Shown here: one piece after another, positions 14,099 to 20,207 of the stretch
How the letters are laid out: each line of letters begins with the position of its first letter
How positions within the stretch are numbered: position 1 is the first letter of the stretch
NCBI GenBank assembly: GCA_031264605.1
Contig: JAISDQ010000166.1
Span: forward strand, 1-20,207
Direction of reading: 5' to 3'
DNA: 20,207 bases
Source: Synergistaceae bacterium
GTDB taxonomy: Bacteria > Synergistota > Synergistia > Synergistales > Synergistaceae
Program-made: the position numbers and the translations under genes
The notes under the pieces: generated by a model
What the model was told of the DNA's origin: nothing
The model's database searches: none
What the model saw: the letters and a program-made list of their open reading frames with translations, nothing else

Positions 14099-14107
14099 TC
14101 GCGCGCC

Positions 14108-14163
14108 GAGATGGTATTTCCCATCTCCCAAATGGCGCCCGACACGGATGTTAGGCGCCATTT
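14108..14163 (+). terminator. Tandem hairpins after the acidic-protein gene
   Basis: Two perfect stems follow the stop at 14098: 7 bp (14108-14114 with 14121-14127) and 10 bp (14130-14139 with 14154-14163). The second ends in ATTTAT, a short T-run. They probably end transcription of the upstream gene. Confidence 0.65.
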
Positions 14164-14206
14164 ATCGCGTATTGTCACGGACGAACAACAGCGAAAGAAA
14201 AAACTG

Positions 14207-14234
14207 TTGCGGGCAAAATTTTTTGCGTTATAAT
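14207..14234 (+). promoter_or_regulatory. Promoter of the coiled-coil/HAD/mtnA operon
   Basis: TTGCGG (14207-14212), 16 bases and a perfect TATAAT (14229-14234), 75 bases before the ATG at 14309. Confidence 0.55.
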
Positions 14235-14308
14235 GTTGCTACGCGCGATGGAACGCGGATACTATACCTGCCAATTGGCAATGTGGAGATTCAAGGAGGG
14301 ATCTGCAC

Positions 14309-14695
14309 ATGAGCGTCTCAAACATCACAGGCAACGCACAAATGGACTCGCTTTTCGCGGCAGCGCGAAATAGGGTTGAGCGCGGCTTGAAAGAGACCAA
14401 CGAGTCCGAACAACAGCGCGCGCGGGAGGCTTTTTACAAGGCTGTGAAATCCTGCGACAAGGCGGCCGAGCGAATGATGGACAAGCACCACGAAAGCGTG
14501 AAAAAATCCGCCGAAAAACTCGCCGAATACCTCAGGAAAAAGGCCGTCGCTGACCGTGCGCAGAAACGCGCGGACGATATGCGGACCATGAACGAGGATA
14601 TTCTTGTCGAGCGGATAAACCACCGCAACATGCTCGAAGAACTTCGCATAAGAGAACTGAACCGGAAAGAAATCCTCGAAGAACGGGCTGGTTGA
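14309..14695 (+). CDS. Small charged coiled-coil protein, function unknown
   Basis: A 128-residue, highly charged, Cys-poor protein with no signal peptide or membrane segment. From about residue 20 to the end it is predicted helical, rich in Lys, Arg, Glu and Ala (KSCDKAAERMMDKHHESVKK, AEKLAEYLRKKAVADRAQKR), consistent with a coiled coil. It begins MSVSNITGNAQ, similar in style to the MSVSSVSS start of the gene at 13067. AAGGAGGG lies ten bases before the ATG. It is the first gene of a tight run with the HAD phosphatase (touching or overlapping) and mtnA, so it is probably co-expressed with them. I do not recognise the family and give no function. Confidence 0.82.
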   Translation: MSVSNITGNAQMDSLFAAARNRVERGLKETNESEQQRAREAFYKAVKSCDKAAERMMDKHHESVKKSAEKLAEYLRKKAVADRAQKRADDMRTMNEDILVERINHRNMLEELRIRELNRKEILEERAG

Positions 14696-14697
14696 TC

Positions 14698-15357
14698 GTG
14701 ACGAAAAAAATAAAAGCTGTACTGTTCGACCTCGACGGAACTTTGCTCAATACTATAGACGACATCGCCGACAGCGCTAATTACACCCTGGAAAAATTCG
14801 GATATCCGACGCATCCGGTCGGCGCGTACAGGTATTTCGTCGGCCAGGGCGCAGATTACCTGCTCAGCGCGATAGTTCCCGACAGCGCGCGCGACCCCGA
14901 AAACATGAACTCTTTGAAAAAAGTATACGTCGAACGTTATAACGCTCATTCGCTCGATAAAACGCGTCCTTATGACGGGATCGTCGAAGCGGTCAAAGAA
15001 CTGCGCGAAACCGGTTTGAAGCTCGCGGTGATATCGAACAAACCCGATGAGGCGACTAAAAGCACCGTTTTGAGCACATTCCCCGAGGGGCTGTTCGATT
15101 TTCTGGCCGGCGCCAAGCCCGGCGTGCCGCTGAAACCGGATCCGGCCATCGTCCGTATCGTCCTGGACGAGTTCGGAATATCGCCCGAGCAAGCGTTTTT
15201 CGTGGGCGACACAAGCGTCGACCTGGCGACCGCCAAAAACGCGCGCTGCCCCTCGATAGGCGTCACATGGGGTTTCAGGCCGGAGGAGGCGGCGGGGGCG
15301 GACTTTGTCGCCGACGCTCCGTCCGAATTGCCCGGACTCGTGGCTGGCCGCGAATGA
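14698..15357 (+). CDS. HAD-superfamily phosphatase (Gph-like)
   Basis: A 219-residue HAD hydrolase of the phosphoglycolate phosphatase type with a helical cap. Motif I is VLFDLDGTL (nucleophile Asp11, acid/base Asp13), motif II is VISNKPD (Ser113), motif III Lys146 (LKPDPA) and motif IV GDTSVD (Asp171, Asp175). It removes phosphate from a small metabolite; the Gph class acts on 2-phosphoglycolate but is broad. The GTG at 14698 is chosen; a TTG at 14692 overlapping the upstream stop (TTGA) would add two residues, and neither has a strong ribosome-binding site. The stop overlaps the mtnA start (ATGA). The position next to mtnA suggests a role in methionine salvage or related sugar-phosphate repair, which is inference. 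Confidence 0.9.
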   Translation: MTKKIKAVLFDLDGTLLNTIDDIADSANYTLEKFGYPTHPVGAYRYFVGQGADYLLSAIVPDSARDPENMNSLKKVYVERYNAHSLDKTRPYDGIVEAVKELRETGLKLAVISNKPDEATKSTVLSTFPEGLFDFLAGAKPGVPLKPDPAIVRIVLDEFGISPEQAFFVGDTSVDLATAKNARCPSIGVTWGFRPEEAAGADFVADAPSELPGLVAGRE

Positions 15358-16451
15358 CCCAATACGGCGCGACGCCGCGCGACAGCGTCGCTCTTGACGA
15401 TGAAAGGCGCGCGCTTGTAATAATCGACCAGACAAAACTTCCGCGCGCGGTCAGCGTGTTGTCGCTCACCGCGCAGGAGGAAATATACCGCGCCATCGCA
15501 ACGCTCCAGGTTCGGGGCGCGCCCGCGATAGGCGTCGCCGCCGCCATAGGCGTTTATCTCGCCGCGCTCGGCATTGAAACCGACGACTGGGACAAATTTT
15601 ACTCCCGTTTCGTTTCGGCCAAACAATATCTCGCCTCATCGCGTCCGACGGCGGTCAACCTCTTCTGGGCGCTTGACCGCATGGAGGGCGTCGTGATCCG
15701 CAATAAAAATCTGCCGGTTTCCGGGATAAAATATCTCTTGCGCGACGAGGCCGAGCGGATTCACGACGAGGATATCCGCGTGTGCCGCGCTATAGGGGAA
15801 CACGGGCTCGGCCTTATCCGTGACGGATGGGGCATACTGACGCACTGCAACGCCGGACGCCTTGCCGCGGTGAGATACGGCACGGCCTTGGCCCCTCTCC
15901 ATCTGGGGCGCGAACGCGGCCGCAATTTCAAAGTGTTCGCCGATGAGACAAGGCCGCTGCTCCAGGGAGCGCGCCTCACGGCTTTCGAACTCATGGAGGA
16001 CGGCATCGACACCACCGTCATTTGCGACAATACGGTCTCGCGCGTGATGCAAAACGGCTGGATACAGGCCGTTCTGGTCGGGTGCGACAGGATGGCCGCC
16101 AACGGCGACGCCTGCAATAAAATCGGCACTTCCGGCGTGGCGATAATCGCGCGTCATTACGGCGTGCCTTTTTACGTCTGCGCGCCAACTTCCACGATCG
16201 ACATGAACGTTCCCAACGGAAACGGAATCGTGATCGAGGAACGCGCCGCGAGCGAAGTCACTGAAATGTGGTACGGCGAACGCATGGCCCCCGAAGGGGC
16301 GAAAGTCTACAATCCGGCGTTCGACGTCACGCCCGCCGACTTGATAACCGCCGTGGTGACCGAGCACGGCGTGCTCAGGCCGCCTTACGGAGAATCCTTG
16401 ACGGCGTTACGGCCAATCCAGGGACTCCAGCGCCCTGACCAGTATCGTTGA
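15354..16451 (+). CDS. mtnA: S-methyl-5-thioribose-1-phosphate isomerase
   Basis: A 365-residue member of the eIF2B-like isomerase family. MtnA converts 5-methylthioribose-1-phosphate to 5-methylthioribulose-1-phosphate in methionine salvage. Family motifs: QVRGAPAIGVAAAIG (52-66), SRPTAVNLFWALDRM (96-110), ILTHCNAG with catalytic Cys165, VGCDRMAANGDACNKIGTSG with catalytic Asp245, and PTSTID. The start ATG overlaps the HAD stop by four bases; a longer frame from 15267 is a phase artefact. Family similarity ends near GVLRPPYGESL, about 16 residues before the stop, and the last 45 bases overlap a small frame on the other strand (see 16407-16526). A ribose-1,5-bisphosphate isomerase-like relative is an alternative, but the motifs fit MtnA best. 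Confidence 0.93.
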   Translation: MTQYGATPRDSVALDDERRALVIIDQTKLPRAVSVLSLTAQEEIYRAIATLQVRGAPAIGVAAAIGVYLAALGIETDDWDKFYSRFVSAKQYLASSRPTAVNLFWALDRMEGVVIRNKNLPVSGIKYLLRDEAERIHDEDIRVCRAIGEHGLGLIRDGWGILTHCNAGRLAAVRYGTALAPLHLGRERGRNFKVFADETRPLLQGARLTAFELMEDGIDTTVICDNTVSRVMQNGWIQAVLVGCDRMAANGDACNKIGTSGVAIIARHYGVPFYVCAPTSTIDMNVPNGNGIVIEERAASEVTEMWYGERMAPEGAKVYNPAFDVTPADLITAVVTEHGVLRPPYGESLTALRPIQGLQRPDQYR

Positions 16452-16526
16452 ACCAACCGCGAACATGGTTACCAGGATGATTCCATCGATTATCGGCCAT
16501 CCCGGGAAACCGTTCCTTCTGGCTAT
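16407..16526 (-). pseudogene. Short open frame with a membrane-helix-like segment, possible remnant
   Basis: On the minus strand 39 codons read RRNGFPGWPIIDGIILVTMF and continue AVGSTILVRALESLDWP before a TAA at 16409-16407. The stretch GIILVTMFAVGSTILV is a convincing transmembrane helix. There is no ATG, GTG or TTG in front of it: the frame begins after a stop with an ATA codon at 16526, and no clear ribosome-binding site is seen. It overlaps the last 45 bases of mtnA. It could be the surviving end of a lost membrane protein, a small protein with an unusual start, or chance. Confidence 0.25.
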
Positions 16527-16634
16527 TTAGGCATACGAGTTCGGACCACGCAATCGGCGAAATCCTGAAATATGAAATTTTTTCATCCGCGTATCGAGGC
16601 GAAGCGCAGCCAACGCGCCGGGTTCGTATCCGCT

Positions 16635-17336
16635 CTAATCCGCGAGGCCGGAAAATGGCGGCAGGCGGCGCAAACGCTTTTTGCCTTTACGCGTTCTCTC
16701 CGTCCACTGGAAAGCCCCGCGCCAAGTGAAACGCCAATATTCGCCCGCCGGTTTCATAATCCCCTGTTCAGTCCAGTAATCGACGCTGGAAACTAAACCG
16801 TCCCAGGCGGCCGATTGAACGGCCGCCGAGTCCATGACAGGCCGCCACCCGGAAGCTCTCAGGCGATTCATGTGCGCGCGCAGAACCTCTTCCTCGTTTT
16901 GAAGATAATCGTCGAAGAGGGACTGTTTATGGGGCCCCAGCGTCTGATGCGCGTTGCGGTTTATCGTTTCCCAAATTTCCCCTCCCTCGAAACAACTCAG
17001 GTAAGACAGCGCGCAGTGAGCGCCGGAAAAAGGAAAAACGGAAGCCAGAACGCCGGTTTCTTCGGAATAATAATTGTCCCAAAAAGTATCCTCCTGACCG
17101 GTAAGCGCCAGCATTGGGGTCATACGCGTACTGCCGGCGTAAACGAAGCCGTTGCGGTTCAAGAACGCTTCCGCTTTGTCCAGTTGGCGGCGCGCGTTTT
17201 CGGGAACGGCCTCGCGCCCGACGGGGGAGCCGGAAGCGCGCCGGAGAGGAAACCGCGTTACGCGCCAGATGCAATACAGGTACACGGCGCCCCAGCAAAC
17301 CGCGGCGCTCAGACACGCAATCAAAATTATTTTCAA
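16635..17336 (-). CDS. Membrane-anchored protein, function unknown
   Basis: A 233-residue protein with one N-terminal transmembrane segment (IILIACLSAAVCWGAVYLYC, about residues 3-22) followed by a basic stop-transfer stretch (RVTRFPLRR), so most of it probably stays on one side of the membrane as a soluble domain. The rest is mixed, with aromatic motifs (DTFWDNYYSEE, ALSYLSCFEGGEIWETINRN, WRFTWRGAFQWTER) and a very basic tail (RTRKGKKRLRRLP). I recognise no family. The TTG at 17336 has GAGG nine bases upstream. It lies in the same direction as the flagellin-like gene, 105 bases after it, and could share its transcript. Confidence 0.75.
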   Translation of the reverse strand: MKIILIACLSAAVCWGAVYLYCIWRVTRFPLRRASGSPVGREAVPENARRQLDKAEAFLNRNGFVYAGSTRMTPMLALTGQEDTFWDNYYSEETGVLASVFPFSGAHCALSYLSCFEGGEIWETINRNAHQTLGPHKQSLFDDYLQNEEEVLRAHMNRLRASGWRPVMDSAAVQSAAWDGLVSSVDYWTEQGIMKPAGEYWRFTWRGAFQWTERTRKGKKRLRRLPPFSGLAD

Positions 17337-17441
17337 GACCGTCGCCTCGTTCTTATGAATTTTTTTACCGTTTTAACTATATCCCTTCTCCGGCAAAATA
17401 TATTCGGCGCAATCTGACCGGCGGTCACATATTATTTTACA

Positions 17442-18662
17442 CTAACCCATCGGTTGGGGTTTGCGTCCACCCATACCGTTTATTTTGGGCGCGGCAATCG
17501 AGGATTCGGCCAAAAACCTCTCTTTACTCATAGCTCCGTTTCGAATGACAGTCCTGTAGAAGTTCCCAATCTTCTGCTCAAAGAATTTCGCCAATTTCGC
17601 GAACATTTTTCCGGCGGCATTCTCAGGGTTTCGGAGCACTGGAACGGAGTTGTCGTCGCCATCCACGTAGACCATCTCTCCAATGGAGGTTTGTACCGCT
17701 AGTTCTTTGGGTTTCCCGTCCGAATTCGGGGAACTGACGGCGTGCGGCTCTGAAACCTGAGGTAATTGGGAAACTCCCTGCCGTTCCGCGTTGAATTGTT
17801 CCATCCGAGTTTCGCGCGCGGCGGTCCCAAGCTCCTCTTTCATTTTTGCGAGAGATTTTAGCTGATCCCCGATTTTCCGCGAAATTTCCTTTGCGGACTC
17901 GGCGTCCATCACCATGGGGATGTTCTGACCGGACAAAACGGCGCTTAATTTGGGCGCGTTTGGATCATCTGTTACGATCATCGACCCTCCGTCAGGAAGC
18001 AGATGGTTGATGATTATCGCAGTGCCGGGGTCAATGTCCGAGGGGAGTTCGAAACCGCTGAAATCGCCGTCCGCCCCCTCAAAAAACTGTCTCCCCCACG
18101 GGGTTTGCACTTCGATTGCCGCGACCCTGCTTTCAGGCTGATAGACTTCGGCGGCGTCCCACGCCTCTCCGTTCGAGGCGCGCTCGCGGGCGCGTTCCAG
18201 CATCTCTATGACCGAATTCGCGGATTCTTCAAAACCGCTCAGATTCTTCGCGATATCGCTTTCGCTCTGTCCGGCCATCCGCAGACTCATCTTTTGCTTT
18301 TCCGCGTTCAACTCTTTGTTCAATTTGACCAGATCAATTTGGATGACGATTCGGTCCTCGTCGGAGAGGGAATTGTCCGTTGACAGATCGGCGAGTGACT
18401 TCATTCGCTCTAAAATATTGCCGATGCGTGAGATGGAGCGATCCATGAGCCGGAGGGATTTTTCATCGCTCAGATTGGTGACGGGGCTGTCCCAGGCGTT
18501 TACGGCCTGGCCGTCAATGACCAATCTCCCGCCAAACTTTGAAAGTTCCAGGACATCGTTTGTGACTGAGTTCCGAGATAAACCGCCCCCGGCTGCCGTC
18601 CGGCGCGCAAGCGGATTGGCGATGAATCGACCGAGCCCCGTATTGGCGACGCTAATTCTCAT
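17442..18662 (-). CDS. Protein with a flagellin-like segment
   Basis: A 406-residue protein without signal peptide. The ATG at 18662 has GGAGG ten bases upstream; a frame from 18758 would add 32 unlike residues. It begins MRISVANTGLGRF, like the MRI start of flagellins. Residues about 66-122 (DEKSLRLMDRSISRIGNILE, RMKSLADLSTDNSLSDEDRI, then VIQIDLVKLNKEL) closely follow the flagellin N-terminal pattern, usually xxLQRMRELAVQAANGTLSDxDRxxIQxEIxQLxxEI. The Arg-rich SSGLRI segment of true flagellins is missing, and the C-terminus (KMFAKLAKFFEQKIGNFYRT) does not look like a flagellin C-terminus. The middle is acidic and mixed. It may be a minor filament-associated or hook-associated protein, or a relative used outside the filament. 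The function is not proven. Confidence 0.8.
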   Translation of the reverse strand: MRISVANTGLGRFIANPLARRTAAGGGLSRNSVTNDVLELSKFGGRLVIDGQAVNAWDSPVTNLSDEKSLRLMDRSISRIGNILERMKSLADLSTDNSLSDEDRIVIQIDLVKLNKELNAEKQKMSLRMAGQSESDIAKNLSGFEESANSVIEMLERARERASNGEAWDAAEVYQPESRVAAIEVQTPWGRQFFEGADGDFSGFELPSDIDPGTAIIINHLLPDGGSMIVTDDPNAPKLSAVLSGQNIPMVMDAESAKEISRKIGDQLKSLAKMKEELGTAARETRMEQFNAERQGVSQLPQVSEPHAVSSPNSDGKPKELAVQTSIGEMVYVDGDDNSVPVLRNPENAAGKMFAKLAKFFEQKIGNFYRTVIRNGAMSKERFLAESSIAAPKINGMGGRKPQPMG

Positions 18663-19086
18663 TTTTCTCACATCCTCCAGGCCAATTACGCCAATTGTAG
18701 CATGAGCCAATAGTCCGGCCGAGCCTCTCGCGGATGCCTGTAAAGCCGTTACGGGCATAGGGCGGCAGCGTTTATTTTCTTCAAAACATCGGAGTCACTG
18801 GTTTTGCGTATTTATATATGTATTTTTTACGCAGCGGATAACGTTAGTTATATCAATGGCTTGCGAGTAAACCCAAACCCGCCGGTTTGACACTTTGCGA
18901 TGATGTTTAATTTGTCGCCCACAGAAAATACTCTCAGTTAATGTTTATAGACATCTCACAAACACCACGTTTCTTTATGAGCTAATTCTGAAATATCCTG
19001 ATTCTGGATCATTGATGAAATCCAAGTGACTCCAAATAAAGTATATTCAGCCACGCAGCAGCCCGGTCAAATATCACAAAACCCCA

Positions 19087-19119
19087 CCCGCTCCGCCGAA
19101 GGCGGGCGGGCTTCTTCTT
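19087..19119. terminator. GC hairpin, possible terminator
   Basis: CCCGC(T)CCGCC (19087-19097), loop GAA and GGCGGGCGGG (19101-19110) form a 10-bp stem with one bulged T. CTTCTTCTT follows on the plus strand and GGGGTTTT on the minus strand. Either direction is possible. No gene ends nearby, so which RNA it would stop is unclear. Confidence 0.45.
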
Positions 19120-19147
19120 GGTGGATATTATATGTCCGGCCGGTTAC

Positions 19148-19176
19148 TTGACAAGCCTTGCTTGACGCGATAATTT
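19148..19176 (+). promoter_or_regulatory. Promoter of the secreted protein gene
   Basis: A perfect TTGACA (19148-19153), 17 bases and TAATTT (19171-19176). Transcription should start near 19183, about 50 bases before the ATG at 19234. Confidence 0.6.
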
Positions 19177-19233
19177 TTATGTAAAGAGAGAAGTGTTACC
19201 CAAAATTTTCAGAATCAATAGGGGGCGATATGC

Positions 19234-20207
19234 ATGAAAAACAAGCGAACGTCAGGCTTTGTCTCGCTTGCGTTGTTAATCGCAAGTTTGACGGTTTTGG
19301 GCACGCCGGACAAATCCCACGCTTCGGCGCTCGACGGCGAGCGTTCGTACTTCTCGGAGTACGGCGTTGAATACGGCGGATATATATACGCGGCTTTGAA
19401 CAGACAACTCGTAAAAATACCTCCCTGCAAGGATAAAATTAACGAAAATGCGGAATTTGTGATGGATTGTCCCGGTGGCAAGGAGAATTATTATGGTGAT
19501 GGAAATGACATCACTTTTATCAAAAACGGCGGAAACCTCTATATCAACTTCTCGGCATACATGTTTCACGGCGGTTTGTTTCGGGTGACGCCAGGTTCGT
19601 ACGAACCGGAGTTCGTCGTTAAGACGGACACTGACGCCGGAGGGCTCAGTATGAGTGACTCCAACCGTTTCCCGGAGACGCTGAAATTTTTGAGTTTCAG
19701 CGAGGGGGGCGCCGGCACGACGTTTGGGGATCTGTACGGTTACTTTCCCTATAAAAACAAAGCGGTCAAATTGAAGTCTTACAGAACCCAGATGAAAATC
19801 GACGATTTCATTGGAATAACTAAAGACGACGCGGTTTTGGTTTCTCAATTCGTATACGGATCCCATGATGAAACGACGCGCCTGGAAGGAGTGAACAGGA
19901 TTACAATAGATCCCGAAACAGGGGAAGTAAAAACAGAGCGATTGCTGGACGTGAAAGATATGCCGAAAACGTATTTAATAACGCCGAGCCCCGATATGGA
20001 AAAACTGTATCTGTTTGGCGCGGGACTCTCGGTTTACGACGTAAAAAGCGGTTCGCTCAATAAGATCGTCGAATTTAAAGAGATTATAAAAAATTGGCCC
20101 GATGACGCATATCCATATTTAACCGACGCATCAAGTCAATCTTTGGATGAATATTACGGGTACGAAGAAGGGGAGGATATTTTTATCTTTGTTATTGACG
20201 AAGACCG
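19234..20207 (+). CDS. Secreted protein, function unknown, 3' end beyond window
   Basis: An open frame of 324 codons to the right edge with no stop. The ATG at 19234 has AGGGGGCG eight or so bases upstream. Residues 1-32 form a Sec signal peptide (basic MKNKRTSG, core FVSLALLIASLTVLG, cleavage near SHA-SA). The mature part has short repeating strand-like stretches such as GGYIYAALNRQLVKIPPC, DITFIKNGGNLYINFSAYMF, GVNRITIDPETGEV and DMEKLYLFGAGLSVYDVKSG. The last ones have the look of beta-propeller blades (value reported, then key-value display), as in periplasmic WD40-like or DUF5050-type proteins. No catalytic motif is visible in the part seen. It is periplasmic or surface-located; the fold assignment is tentative. 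Confidence 0.82.
   Translation, partial: MKNKRTSGFVSLALLIASLTVLGTPDKSHASALDGERSYFSEYGVEYGGYIYAALNRQLVKIPPCKDKINENAEFVMDCPGGKENYYGDGNDITFIKNGGNLYINFSAYMFHGGLFRVTPGSYEPEFVVKTDTDAGGLSMSDSNRFPETLKFLSFSEGGAGTTFGDLYGYFPYKNKAVKLKSYRTQMKIDDFIGITKDDAVLVSQFVYGSHDETTRLEGVNRITIDPETGEVKTERLLDVKDMPKTYLITPSPDMEKLYLFGAGLSVYDVKSGSLNKIVEFKEIIKNWPDDAYPYLTDASSQSLDEYYGYEEGEDIFIFVIDED

Larger units (their letters stand above)
18663..19233. other. 570-base intergenic region
   Basis: No credible gene is seen on either strand. On the minus strand an extended −10 (TGCTACAAT, about 18690-18698) lies shortly before the flagellin-like gene and may be its promoter. The middle (about 18770-19075) is AT-rich with no clear structure. 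The right part holds the hairpin at 19087-19110 and the promoter at 19148-19176, listed separately. Confidence 0.5.

Noticed and set aside
1..20207. CRISPR arrays, rRNA and tRNA genes
   Set aside because: No regularly spaced repeats and no rRNA or tRNA-like sequences were seen by eye; a tRNA scan was not possible.

Overview
The window reads as a fairly GC-rich, anaerobic, probably diderm bacterium. The oxygen-sensitive class III ribonucleotide reductase (nrdDG) points to anaerobic growth. The tryptophan-binding protein has an ordinary Sec signal peptide with no lipobox cysteine, which suggests a periplasm. A T-box and a cobalamin riboswitch together, plus flagellin-like and sigma-28-like signals, would fit Synergistota or a diderm Firmicute. 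This placement is inference; no rRNA or marker gene is present.

Positions 1-2830 look like a decayed mobile element. They hold a divergent phage-style switch: an S24-type repressor reading right, and an XRE regulator plus an AlpA-like DNA-binding protein reading left. A VapBC-type toxin-antitoxin pair and a fragment of a P4-type integrase follow. The repressor lacks the expected catalytic Ser and Lys. Its promoter places the transcript start on the AUG, and a 19-bp dyad is found twice around the switch.

Positions 2907-6056 (minus strand) are a trpXYZ-type ABC transporter operon preceded by a full T-box leader. The leader's specifier codon is UGG and its antiterminator bulge is UGGC, which pairs with the GCCA end of tRNA-Trp. 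The RNA therefore identifies the substrate as tryptophan. Upstream lies a secreted DUF4163/DUF3298-type protein with its own strong promoter and terminator.

Positions 7261-10410 are a cobalamin riboswitch with a terminator platform, followed by nrdD and nrdG. This is a B12-independent reductase apparently shut off by B12. A solitary feoA follows, then a convergent CpxRA-like two-component system on the minus strand.

Positions 12940-16451 (plus strand) hold an unrecognised internally duplicated acidic protein behind a sigma-28-like promoter. After it comes a run of three touching or overlapping genes: a coiled-coil protein, a HAD phosphatase and mtnA (methionine salvage).

Positions 16400-20207 hold an unrecognised membrane-anchored protein, a protein with a flagellin-like segment (both minus strand), a 570-base gap, and the start of a secreted unrecognised protein that runs off the right edge. 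The most unusual points are the catalytically dead repressor with a leaderless message, the B12 switch on nrdDG, the T-box-defined Trp transporter, and the two unrecognised genes with flagellar-type signals.
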